Assembly: GCA_023412855.1 (NCBI GenBank)
Contig: JAEZRJ010000037.1
Coordinates: 1 to 34,093, forward strand
Direction of reading: 5' to 3'
Origin: Bacillota bacterium
GTDB taxonomy: Bacteria > Bacillota > Clostridia > Lachnospirales > Lachnospiraceae
Length of the DNA: 34,093 bases
In this document: one piece after another, positions 22,666 through 30,469 of the stretch
How the letters are laid out: every line of letters begins with the position of its first letter
How positions within the stretch are numbered: position 1 is the first letter of the stretch
Made by a program: the position numbers and the translations under genes
The notes under the pieces: generated by a model
Databases searched by the model: none
Told to the model about the DNA's origin: nothing
What the model saw: only the letters and a program-made list of their open reading frames with translations

Positions 22666-23547
22666 TTATTCTTCCACCGTAATGTCATATCCTGATGAGA
22701 ATATCTTTCCCGGCCGCACCTCGTTTCCCCATTTTCTTTCCTCTAAGGTTCCTGCAAAGTCTGTGTGATCACAGATACCATTCCATGGCTCTATGCAGAC
22801 GAAGGGTGCGTTTTTACCTGCCGGAGCCCACACTGCAACGACAGGCAAATCGAATTTCGCAGTAATATACGGCTTCCTGTCAGGCGTAAGGAGAGCTATA
22901 CTGTGAATCTGATAGTCTTCCATGATAATCGCATCCCTTTCGAACAATTCTTCCGAAATCGGCAGCAATCCATCCTGCAGCTTATAACTTTGTTTCTCGC
23001 CGCTTACCAGACCGTCCTCTCCGATCGTAGTGCAGTTTATCTCATCTTTCTTATCGAATTTCAGAAAATATTCTTCCCGTTTTTCACCCCGGTTTATCGG
23101 ACAATTAAAGGCAGGATGCCCTCCAATGGAAAAATAAAGCACTTCGGAAGACGGATTCTCTACTCTCCATAGCACTTTCAGTGTCATATCCTCCAAGCGA
23201 TAGCCTATTTTCAGCTGAAAAGAAAAAGGAAACTGCTTCTTTGTCTCTTCGTTTCCTTCGAACGTAAACCATAGTTCTGTTGATTCATGGGACACCAGTT
23301 TAAATTCCACATCCCGTACAAATCCATGCTTTTCCATCTTATATGTCTTATTGTCCAAACGATACTCACCGTTTTTCAAGCCACCTACGAGAGGAAACAA
23401 TGTGGGGGAAGTCCTTCCCCAGTAACGGGCATCCGCGCACCACATATATTCCTTTCCACTTTCCGATTTTCTAAGTGATTTCAGTTCTGCACCACGGGAA
23501 TCCACAGAGGCCGTTAGCCTCCCGTTGCTTATTTCAAAAATTGCCAT
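22666..23547 (-). CDS. Aldose 1-epimerase family protein (LacX-like)
   Basis: The 293-residue cytosolic protein has the galactose-mutarotase beta-sandwich signatures of the LacX subgroup. Catalytic candidates are His74 (EKHGFVRD), His144 (IGGHPAFNCP) and the glutamate in CIEPWNG (about 256). SPTLFPLVGGLKNG near residues 47-60 is also typical. It should interconvert sugar anomers, possibly of a phosphorylated sugar; the substrate is not determined. AAGGAG lies just before the ATG, and a strong promoter is at 23594-23622. It is followed directly by the DUF5050-like gene. Confidence 0.9.
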   Translation of the reverse strand: MAIFEISNGRLTASVDSRGAELKSLRKSESGKEYMWCADARYWGRTSPTLFPLVGGLKNGEYRLDNKTYKMEKHGFVRDVEFKLVSHESTELWFTFEGNEETKKQFPFSFQLKIGYRLEDMTLKVLWRVENPSSEVLYFSIGGHPAFNCPINRGEKREEYFLKFDKKDEINCTTIGEDGLVSGEKQSYKLQDGLLPISEELFERDAIIMEDYQIHSIALLTPDRKPYITAKFDLPVVAVWAPAGKNAPFVCIEPWNGICDHTDFAGTLEERKWGNEVRPGKIFSSGYDITVEE

Positions 23548-23593
23548 CTTCTTTTCTCCTTTTCCACTCCCTGATTAAACTTTTATTAACACA

Positions 23594-23622
23594 ATTATAG
23601 TTTAAATTTTCTATTTTTACAA
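23594..23622 (-). promoter_or_regulatory. Promoter of the aldose epimerase operon
   Basis: On the minus strand TTGTAA (23617-23622) and a perfect TATAAT (23594-23599) are separated by exactly 17 bp. The leader to the ATG at 23547 is about 40 nt. Confidence 0.65.
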
Positions 23623-23652
23623 TCCTGGAGCATCTTTATCCACACAAATCAT

Positions 23653-23702
23653 GTTACAGTTCAGCCTCAGACTAAACTGCATTTTAGCGCTTGCCGCCCT
23701 TT
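23653..23702. repeat. Truncated family B repeat remnant
   Basis: GTTACAGTTCAGCC (23653-23666) followed by ACTGCATTTTAGCGCTTGC matches the inverted 7558-7696 element at one end and in its interior, with about 30 bases missing between. The other end is not found and no target repeat is visible, so it is a decayed copy. Confidence 0.5.
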
Positions 23703-23715
23703 CCTTATTTTAACA

Positions 23716-23758
23716 AAAAAGACAATCCACATGTTCGATTCACATGGATTGTCTTTTT
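23716..23758 (-). terminator. Terminator after the degenerate response regulator gene
   Basis: AAAAAGACAATCC pairs with GGATTGTCTTTTT around a short imperfect inner stem. Flanking A- and T-runs make it usable in both directions. It lies about 30 bp past the stop at 23788. Confidence 0.75.
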
Positions 23759-23787
23759 CTCTCCTGGTGTTCTGTCCGCTTGGTACA

Positions 23788-24474
23788 CTAGCCTACCTTA
23801 TACCCCGTTCCCCACACTACCTTCAAGTAATGAGGATCCTTCGGGTTGCTCTCAATCTTCTCCCTGATATGCCTGATATGTACGGCGATAGTATTATCTG
23901 CGCCGATGGCCTGCATATTCCAGATGGATTCATATATCTGATCAATGGAAAATACCCTTCCTCTATCCTGAACGAGCAGACGCAGAATTTTGTATTCAAT
24001 AGGTGTTAACTTCACTTCCCTGCCCACCACCGTCACTTTTCTTATAACATCATCAATCACCAGATCGTCTACACGGTAAATCCGGTTGATATTCTCGCAC
24101 ATATTGGAAAGCTGAGTGTAACGCCTGAACTGGGAATTGATCCTCGCCATAAGTTCTAACGGATGATACGGATTCAGGACGTAATCGTCCGCACCCGCAC
24201 CCAGCGCCGCAATCTTCATTTGCTCAGTGTCATTAGTCGATAATACAATAATCGGCATTCTCTCTGCGTTCCTAACACTTTTAAGCTTTTCAATCCCATC
24301 TCTTTTCGGAAAATCGATGTCCATAATTACAAGATGAATATCGCTGCTTTTCAGCCTTTGCACTACATCCTGCAGCGCGTTCATCACTATCACCTGATAC
24401 CCCTCCTGTGCCAGGAATATCTTGAGAACTTCCATGTTTGTCGTTGTCTGATTGTAAATCAATACATTCTTCAT
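23788..24474 (-). CDS. OmpR-family regulator with degenerate receiver domain (orphan)
   Basis: The 228-residue protein has a receiver (1-115) and a winged-helix domain (~125-228, LTPIEYKILRLLVQDRG... VVWGTGYKVG). Asp52 is kept at the phospho-acceptor position (VIMDIDFPKRDG). However, the acidic pair that binds Mg2+ is replaced by Asn8-Gln9 (LIYNQT), and the invariant lysine is replaced by Asn101 (DDYVLNPYHP). Normal phosphorylation chemistry is therefore unlikely, and it may act independently of phosphorylation. There is no kinase gene beside it; instead, it lies 25 bp after an anti-sigma-like gene and an ECF sigma gene. I chose ATG 24474, with GGAGG eight bases before it. Confidence 0.88.
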   Translation of the reverse strand: MKNVLIYNQTTTNMEVLKIFLAQEGYQVIVMNALQDVVQRLKSSDIHLVIMDIDFPKRDGIEKLKSVRNAERMPIIVLSTNDTEQMKIAALGAGADDYVLNPYHPLELMARINSQFRRYTQLSNMCENINRIYRVDDLVIDDVIRKVTVVGREVKLTPIEYKILRLLVQDRGRVFSIDQIYESIWNMQAIGADNTIAVHIRHIREKIESNPKDPHYLKVVWGTGYKVG

Positions 24475-24499
24475 TTGGCTTCCTCCTCTCTTAAGGCCC

Positions 24500-25579
24500 T
24501 TATTCATACTGTTTCAAATCTATATTGTCCATAATCTTCTTTGCATCACTTTCCGTAAAGCCCAAAAAGTCAATGTATACCTCATAGCTTCCTACGGTAA
24601 TCGCCGCATGTATCTGCAATTTGTCGCTGTCCTTTTCCTTTACCGAATCCACAAGCGTATAAGTATATGCTCCCGGTGTTGTGTACTCTCTTTCGTTGGT
24701 CACTCCTCCCGGAAATATTTTTGAGGATTCGTGCCCTTTGGTATCCGCGTAGTCGGTTCTTTCCATCCAAAGAACTTTATTGTCCTCCTCGTATCGAACC
24801 ATCGCCCAGCTTCCACAAACTGTAACCTCCGTAGATACAACCTTTTTTCCTATATTTATAGACGGCTGAGGAAATATAATATCTTCATTCCTTATAAATT
24901 CTTCCCATGTAGTGTAATGGTATACAGGAACTTCGCCATTTTCCCAAAGCTGATTCTTCGCTGTGCCGTCGGTCTGTGCCATATTTCCTGACACAGGTTT
25001 TTCTGCTTTCGAGGAAACGTTTGCCCCTCTGTCACCGCTTACGCTGTTACCCGTTACCGAGTTGCATATTTCTGAATCTACCACTGTCGAAGCCGGGCTA
25101 TACGCTGCTGAATTACCCGTCACAGAATTACCTGATACGCCGGCCATTTCAATATTCGCCTCGTCCGCTGTCATTTGCATTTTCATGGAGGCGTCTTCAC
25201 CAGCAGTCTCTCCCGTCATAGTACTTTCATCCTGAGACGAGACTAGCATCGGACTTTCTTTCTCTTTTTCCACCGCTTCCTCCACAACATAAGACCTGTT
25301 CTGAGCAGTTTCTCCCTTGGACATAGTGAAGGCGTCGCTGGATTCGAATCCCCATTCGTTCACCCGTATGACATTCTGGAAATATTCTGCCGCCTTTACG
25401 GAGCCGAAGCCGCAGACAAAGATTACACACATAGCAGAAAATGCCGTAGCTGTAGCTTTCTGCGCCCGCTTCACGACGCGTCGTCTATGTCTGCTCTCAT
25501 CCATGCAGTCGGAAACATCAATATGAAATTCTTTTACATCCTGCATGGCCGATTGATAAGTACTTTTAAAATCATCCAT
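24500..25579 (-). CDS. Anti-sigma factor-like membrane protein (DUF4367-like C-terminus)
   Basis: The 359-residue protein has a cytosolic N-terminus (~1-40), one membrane helix at ~42-60 (ATAFSAMCVIFVCGFG), a low-complexity extracellular linker with repeated VTGNS/VSGNS units (~145-200), and a folded C-terminal domain (~215-359). That domain ends YIDFLGFTESDAKKIMDNIDL, the pattern of DUF4367-type anti-sigma sensors. It overlaps the ECF sigma gene by eight bases, so the two are coupled. It should hold the sigma factor at the membrane until a signal arrives. No zinc-finger anti-sigma motif is visible at the N-terminus. Confidence 0.75.
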   Translation of the reverse strand: MDDFKSTYQSAMQDVKEFHIDVSDCMDESRHRRRVVKRAQKATATAFSAMCVIFVCGFGSVKAAEYFQNVIRVNEWGFESSDAFTMSKGETAQNRSYVVEEAVEKEKESPMLVSSQDESTMTGETAGEDASMKMQMTADEANIEMAGVSGNSVTGNSAAYSPASTVVDSEICNSVTGNSVSGDRGANVSSKAEKPVSGNMAQTDGTAKNQLWENGEVPVYHYTTWEEFIRNEDIIFPQPSINIGKKVVSTEVTVCGSWAMVRYEEDNKVLWMERTDYADTKGHESSKIFPGGVTNEREYTTPGAYTYTLVDSVKEKDSDKLQIHAAITVGSYEVYIDFLGFTESDAKKIMDNIDLKQYE

Positions 25580-26135
25580 ACTGATATTCCTCCTTAAGAT
25601 TTCTTCTAAGCAGCTCCCTGCCCCTTGTGAGCTGGGATGTTACAGTAGATTCTTTCCTCTCCGTAACAAGGCATATTTCCTTTATGCTCATTTCCTGAAA
25701 ATAAAATAAATGTATGACTTCCCGATATTTTCTCGGAAGCCCCATCACCGCTTCCAGTACTTCTTTACTTTGCTCTCTTTGCAGTGCATCCCTCTCCATG
25801 AGGCTCTCCGAATTCTCCTCACTATTAAATGCATTTTCCTTTTCCGGCATAACATCTGTATGGCGATACCATGCGGAACGCCATACTTTCCGGCAGCCGT
25901 TCAGCGTTACCTTGATCAGCCATGCCTTTTCATGCTCTGTCGACTCGAATACTTTATTGGTTTTAATAAACTGATAAAATGTCTCTTGTACGACATCCTC
26001 CGCGTCCTGATTGTTCCTAAGCTGTAAAAATGCTATTTTATACAGCATGTCGCTGTATAGGTTTATTTTCAACTGTAACGCTTCCGTGTCAGCCACCTTC
26101 GAAACAGACAATTTATCCCCTTTTTTCTTGTCCAT
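25572..26135 (-). CDS. ECF-type RNA polymerase sigma factor
   Basis: The 187-residue sigma factor has region 2 (~25-90: LYSDMLYKIAFLQLRNNQDAEDVVQETF split across the helix, then KAWLIKVTLN) and region 4 (~130-180: LPRKYREVIHLFYFQEMSIKEI, then ESTVTSQLTRGRELLRR). Length and order fit ECF sigma factors. Its gene overlaps the following anti-sigma-like gene by eight bases. A weak GAGAG lies nine bases before the ATG. I could not find a clear ECF-type autoregulated promoter in the AT-rich 26136-26300 region. Confidence 0.93.
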   Translation of the reverse strand: MDKKKGDKLSVSKVADTEALQLKINLYSDMLYKIAFLQLRNNQDAEDVVQETFYQFIKTNKVFESTEHEKAWLIKVTLNGCRKVWRSAWYRHTDVMPEKENAFNSEENSESLMERDALQREQSKEVLEAVMGLPRKYREVIHLFYFQEMSIKEICLVTERKESTVTSQLTRGRELLRRNLKEEYQYG

Positions 26136-26306
26136 ATGTACGGTCTCTCATTTATACTTTCTATTTATTTTAGAGTTATCTTTCTTTTCTTATCATCCAT
26201 CTATAATTAATATCCCACAGAGAACAAAAATACTGCAAAAAAATTAATTATTTTTTCCTAAGCTGATAATCATTAATACCTCCAATAGATTAGACGCTTT
26301 TCCATA

Positions 26307-26358
26307 AGAAAAAGTTGCAAAAATTTTAATTATTCACAAAATTTTCACAACTTTTTCT
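26307..26358. terminator. Long AT-rich hairpin between vanZ-like and sigma genes
   Basis: AGAAAAAGTTG (26307-26317) and CAACTTTTTCT (26348-26358) pair. The stem continues inward through AAAATTTT, giving about 19 of 21 matches around a ~10-base AT loop. The T-run in the arm could terminate transcription from the vanZ side, but the low GC content makes this unsure. Confidence 0.4.
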
Positions 26359-26385
26359 GTCGAAGCAATATGCAGTTTTTATATT

Positions 26386-26901
26386 TCATATATTTTTCTT
26401 CCGCTTGCCCAGACGGTCATCCATGATAGCCTCCCACTTTACGAAAGCAATCCAGCCCAGCGCGGCTCCGAAGCAATTCAGCAGAATATCGTCCACATCG
26501 AATGCTCCAAAAGCACTGAATAATTGAAAAACCTCGATTCCGAGCACGAAGATAAATGCATTTAAAAGAAGTGTCAGGAAGCGCTTACAGCTTTCCTTCA
26601 CATACGGAAGGAGAAAACCGAAGGGAACGAATACAGCCACATTTCCCACCAGATTTTCAAAGCTATTGAGCATATACGAATAATCGATATACATCCTTAT
26701 GGTTTTGAACAATGTAAAGTTGGCGGTGTCCAGGCCCTCCAAAACGATTCCCCTGCGCCACGTTCCTGCAATCGCCATCAAGTTTTCCCACGGATATTTG
26801 AATATGATGACCTTAATGACAATTGCAATATAAACAAAAAAAACAATTTTAATATGTTTGGCATCCCAGCTCCTGAAATTCCAAACCTTGGATTTACTCA
26901 C
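26386..26901 (-). CDS. VanZ-like family membrane protein
   Basis: The 171-residue protein has four membrane segments and the VanZ-family pattern: ENLVGNVAVFVPFGFLLP (about 82-99), then GIEVFQLFSAFGAFDVDDILLNCFGAALGW. Translation starts at GTG, overlapping the TGA of truA as GTGA, with GGAGGT about nine bases upstream. The family includes VanZ of the vancomycin cluster, but most chromosomal members are unrelated to resistance. It ends the lon-led operon. A hairpin follows at 26307-26358. Confidence 0.88.
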   Translation of the reverse strand: MSKSKVWNFRSWDAKHIKIVFFVYIAIVIKVIIFKYPWENLMAIAGTWRRGIVLEGLDTANFTLFKTIRMYIDYSYMLNSFENLVGNVAVFVPFGFLLPYVKESCKRFLTLLLNAFIFVLGIEVFQLFSAFGAFDVDDILLNCFGAALGWIAFVKWEAIMDDRLGKRKKNI

Positions 26902-27638
26902 GAATAATGAACCTCCACCAGTGTAAGTCCCTTGGCAGGCACCAGCATACCGGCTTCTTCCCGCCTTCCAGACGTTAAAAGCTCTTCGATCTGTGCCGCT
27001 TCTCTTTTGTGCATCCCTACCTCAAGCAAAGTTCCCATCATAATCCGTACCATATGATACAAAAAACCATTTCCTTTAAAGGTAAACCGGATTTCCTCTC
27101 CAACTCTCGTGACTGTTATGGCTTCTACAGTACGTATCGTAGATTTTTTGCCTTTTTTTGTGGAAGTAAAGGCTTTGTAATCGTGTGTTCCGCATAGAAT
27201 ATCCGCGGCCCGGCACATAGCCTCCATATCCAGTACTTCCGGTACCTCGTATACATATCTTCTGTCAAATATGTGCGGCACGCTGCTGTTTAGCACCCGA
27301 TAGCAATAGGTCTTGCCCGTGGCATTCAGTCTGCTATGAAAACGTGCAGAAGCCTCCTGTATCTGAATGACTGCGATATCCTCAGGAAGATACTCGTTCA
27401 TGTAGCGCATGATTTCCTCTGGTGTCATATCCGTATCGATATGAAAATTGGCCGTTTGTCCCAGTGCATGAACACCGGCATCGGTCCTTCCTGAACCGTT
27501 CACTTCTACCGGACTGCCGCACATCTTGGTAAGAAGTGCTTCCAGCCTGCCCTGAATCGTATTGCCTCCGCCCTCCTGCCTTTGCCATCCTTGATACCGC
27601 GTTCCTTCATATTGAAGTATTACTTTTATATTGCGCAA
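26898..27638 (-). CDS. truA: tRNA pseudouridine(38-40) synthase TruA
   Basis: The 246-residue enzyme makes pseudouridine at tRNA positions 38-40. The catalytic aspartate is Asp53 in GSGRTDAGVHALGQ. Other TruA marks are YEGTRYQGWQRQ (10-21), the FKGNGFLYHMVRIMMGTLLEVG block and the final GLTLVEVHYS. Translation starts at TTG: the upstream gene's 3' end supplies GGGAGG eight bases before it, and no ATG fits better. It abuts the dehydrogenase stop and overlaps the vanZ-like start by four bases. Confidence 0.95.
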   Translation of the reverse strand: MRNIKVILQYEGTRYQGWQRQEGGGNTIQGRLEALLTKMCGSPVEVNGSGRTDAGVHALGQTANFHIDTDMTPEEIMRYMNEYLPEDIAVIQIQEASARFHSRLNATGKTYCYRVLNSSVPHIFDRRYVYEVPEVLDMEAMCRAADILCGTHDYKAFTSTKKGKKSTIRTVEAITVTRVGEEIRFTFKGNGFLYHMVRIMMGTLLEVGMHKREAAQIEELLTSGRREEAGMLVPAKGLTLVEVHYS

Positions 27639-28622
27639 TTATGCGACCTCCCACGGATTTTCTTTCCCTTCCACGAATAGCTTACAACCCATAAGGGAAT
27701 CTCTGATTACCGTTTCCACGCAGTCATCCGTATAGAAAGCCATATGGTGCGTCACGGTAACATTCGGAAAGCCCCGAAGTACAGAAAGTTCCCGATTATC
27801 CAAAGTGTCCGATTTTCTGTCATAATAATAAAGTCCGAATTCATTTTCCACAACATCCAATCCGGCAGCTCCGACCTTCCCGGATTCGATGCCTGAAATC
27901 AATGCCTCCGTATCGATAAGTCCTCCTCTGGCCGTATTGATGATTACCACACCGTCCTTCATTTTACTAATGGTGTTTTTTCCTATCATATGATAGTTTT
28001 CCTCTGTCAGCGGAGCGTGCAAAGTAATGATGTCCGCCTGCTGCCACAACTCCTCCAAAGATACATAATCAGCCTCTTTTTTCACTTCTTCATTTTCATG
28101 TAAGTCATAAGCGAACATTTTGCAGCCAAAACCGGACAAGCTGTGAATGACCGTTCTGCCGATTCTTCCTGTACCAATAATTCCTACCGTCAAATCCTTC
28201 AGTTCCCTCCCTTGGATTCCTTCCAGAGAAAAGTCCTGTATGCCACCCCTTTGCAGAATGCGCTTCATCTTGCGGATGGACATAAGGATGAGCATAACCG
28301 TATAATCTGCCACCCCATGAGGCCCATAAGGAGCGTTCGCTACTCTTATTCCGAGGCGCTTTGCCGCTTCCATATCGATATGGTCATAACCTATGGTTCT
28401 CGTCGCCAGATAAGAGACTCCGTTTTCCTTCAAACCTGCAAGAAGCTCCTCTGTCATCTTGGAAGTAATGATATTTACACACTCGCTTCCATTCGCCAGC
28501 GAAATGTTATCCATATCCGGTGCATCCTGACACAAGGTAAGTCCAATTCCGAATTCCTTCGCATACCGGAAGAACAATTCTTCCTCATCGAATTCCCTGC
28601 AATTATACACTGTCACATTCAT
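27639..28622 (-). CDS. D-2-hydroxyacid (D-lactate) dehydrogenase, VanH-like
   Basis: The 327-residue NAD-dependent enzyme should reduce 2-keto acids such as pyruvate to the D-hydroxy acid. The dinucleotide motif is GIIGTGRIGRTVI (147-159), and the catalytic set is Arg232 (NTARGG), Glu259 and His293 (THHMAFYT). The LATRTIGYDHIDMEAAKRLGI and HGVADYTVMLILMSIRKMKR stretches are close to the VanH/D-LDH branch. Its ATG overlaps the permease gene's TGA by four bases, and the truA start follows directly. No vanA-type ligase or vanX gene is nearby, so a housekeeping D-lactate role is more likely than glycopeptide resistance. Confidence 0.9.
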   Translation of the reverse strand: MNVTVYNCREFDEEELFFRYAKEFGIGLTLCQDAPDMDNISLANGSECVNIITSKMTEELLAGLKENGVSYLATRTIGYDHIDMEAAKRLGIRVANAPYGPHGVADYTVMLILMSIRKMKRILQRGGIQDFSLEGIQGRELKDLTVGIIGTGRIGRTVIHSLSGFGCKMFAYDLHENEEVKKEADYVSLEELWQQADIITLHAPLTEENYHMIGKNTISKMKDGVVIINTARGGLIDTEALISGIESGKVGAAGLDVVENEFGLYYYDRKSDTLDNRELSVLRGFPNVTVTHHMAFYTDDCVETVIRDSLMGCKLFVEGKENPWEVA

Positions 28623-29842
28623 TTTTTATCACTTTCTCCTCCGCCCGTTTCTCCATGCTTCTTCAGCTTCTCTCTTTGGCTTTCCTCATACTTCTTTACC
28701 GCGGACATATCCTCATCCTCCAGCCTCCTGAAATTATTAATGCTCGCCATCAATATCTTCAGACTGTTAAGAGTTGTATCGAATACGCCCTCTTCGTACA
28801 TATTCATAAAAATAATACCTACAGGCACCGCAATGATCATCCCCAGCACGCCGCCTATCTTATAGCCAATAAACAGCAAAAATAAAGTGGGAAGAGGAGC
28901 GATACCGATGGAATCCCCTACGATCTTAGGCTGTATGACCTGTCTGGCAAGTTGTCCGACACACCAGATGATGAGAAGCCCTACGGCCATTTTATAATCC
29001 GCACCCAACATCTTAATAACGGCCCATGGTATCAGCACTGTTCCTGTCCCGAAAATCGGGAAGAAATCCAACAACGCAATACCAAGTGCGATCAGCAGCA
29101 CATAATCCACCTTCAATATCCACAGTCCGATGACCAGAAGCAGATACATCCATATCTCAATCTTGAACTGCGCCTTGAAATATCCTCCCACCGCACGCTT
29201 AAAGCTGCGTGACATCATATAATAGCGGTATCTCACAGCCTCCGGCATATGTCTTCTCATTTGTTCCGAAAGGAATTCTCTCTCCGCTACAAAGAAGTAT
29301 GCGGACAAAAGACACATGACCACACCGACGATTGCCGTAGGCAAATGCCTTGCAAAGTTTCCCAGGGCTTCTATGGTGGGCGTTCCCGCCTGACTCACTA
29401 AATCCCCTACATAACCGTCCATCTGCTCGCTGATGCTTTCCACGGAAGTACGGATTTCCTCGGGCAGTCTGCTGTAAAAAATATCAAGATTCTTACTGTT
29501 CGCTTTAAAATCGTTCTCAATATCGTCCCAGATATCAGGCAGCGCATTTATCAGACCTATCGTTTCTTCAGCGATTTTGGCTCCTATAACATAACCGCCT
29601 AAAATAACAAGGGCTATAACAGATATGATAACGAACGCAGTCCCAGCCTTCCTCTTTATCTTAAGCTTCTCCTCGAAAAAGCGGACGATAGGGTTGGCAA
29701 TCATAGCGATAAGCCAGCCGACTACAAACGGCATGAAAAATACAAGCACTCTGGGAACTAGCAGAATGAGTAAAAGTGCAGTTATCACTGCTATTCCCAG
29801 ATTCATAAGTACCTTTAAATGTGTCTTCGTTGTCGGTTTCAT
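28619..29842 (-). CDS. AI-2E family transporter (PerM/YtvI-like permease)
   Basis: The 407-residue membrane protein has about eight membrane segments: a pair near 10-75, a large extracytoplasmic loop (~85-150), then helices at ~160-185 and a cluster from ~225 to 345. The signature LLDFFPIFGTGTVLIPWA and the QPKIVGDSIGIAPLPTLFLLFIG segment identify the family. Members are called AI-2E or PerM permeases; substrates vary and some exchange ions. AGAGGTG lies seven bases before the ATG. It follows ysxC by 27 bp and is coupled to the dehydrogenase gene by a four-base overlap. Confidence 0.9.
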   Translation of the reverse strand: MKPTTKTHLKVLMNLGIAVITALLLILLVPRVLVFFMPFVVGWLIAMIANPIVRFFEEKLKIKRKAGTAFVIISVIALVILGGYVIGAKIAEETIGLINALPDIWDDIENDFKANSKNLDIFYSRLPEEIRTSVESISEQMDGYVGDLVSQAGTPTIEALGNFARHLPTAIVGVVMCLLSAYFFVAEREFLSEQMRRHMPEAVRYRYYMMSRSFKRAVGGYFKAQFKIEIWMYLLLVIGLWILKVDYVLLIALGIALLDFFPIFGTGTVLIPWAVIKMLGADYKMAVGLLIIWCVGQLARQVIQPKIVGDSIGIAPLPTLFLLFIGYKIGGVLGMIIAVPVGIIFMNMYEEGVFDTTLNSLKILMASINNFRRLEDEDMSAVKKYEESQREKLKKHGETGGGESDKK

Positions 29843-29869
29843 ATGAACACCTCTCTTACCGATGGGGGG

Positions 29870-30469
29870 TTATCCCGAATGCTCTGCATCCAGAAGGCCA
29901 TCCAGCAATTCATAAACTTCTTCTCTTCCCTGCTTCGTCTGCGCAGAATAAGGTATCACTACGGTATCCCTATCCGCCTGAAGCCCTTCCTTTACCATTT
30001 TAACATGTTTTTGTATCTGACTTCTATTTATTTTATCTAATTTTGTCGCGATAATAATCGGTTTATATCCCTGATTTAATATCCAGTCATACATTATCCT
30101 GTCGTTTTGCGACGGTTCATGTCGAATATCGATTAAGAGAAAGACTGCCCGCAGCATCCTGCTGCTGCTCAGATAATTCTCTATCATCTTTCCCCACTGC
30201 GCTTTCACCTCTTCGTTCGCTTTGGCATAGCCATAACCGGGTAAATCCACAAAGTATAACTCATCATTAATATTATAAAAATTAATAGTCTGAGTCTTTC
30301 CCGGCTGCGCACTCGTTCTCGCTAACGACTTTCTGTTCATAAGGCCGTTAATCAACGAAGATTTCCCCACGTTACTCTTACCGGCAAAAGCCACCTCCAT
30401 ATGGGCATTGTCCGGCAGCTTACTGGTAATGCCGCAGACGGTTTCCAAACCGACGTTTTTTATTATCAT
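29870..30469 (-). CDS. ysxC: Ribosome biogenesis GTP-binding protein YsxC/EngB
   Basis: The 199-residue GTPase is needed for late 50S ribosomal subunit assembly in Firmicutes. G motifs are visible: G1 AGKSNVGKSSL (29-39), G3 DLPGYG and G4 TKLDK, with SAQ as G5. The GYGYAKANEEVKAQWG segment is typical of EngB. The start overlaps the lon stop by four bases. The order clpX-lon-ysxC is the conserved Firmicute arrangement, supporting the identity. Confidence 0.96.
   Translation of the reverse strand: MIIKNVGLETVCGITSKLPDNAHMEVAFAGKSNVGKSSLINGLMNRKSLARTSAQPGKTQTINFYNINDELYFVDLPGYGYAKANEEVKAQWGKMIENYLSSSRMLRAVFLLIDIRHEPSQNDRIMYDWILNQGYKPIIIATKLDKINRSQIQKHVKMVKEGLQADRDTVVIPYSAQTKQGREEVYELLDGLLDAEHSG

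Noticed and set aside
26386..28622. A vancomycin-resistance cluster
   Set aside because: No vanA/B-type ligase, vanX dipeptidase or vanRS pair is adjacent; truA lies between the two similar genes.
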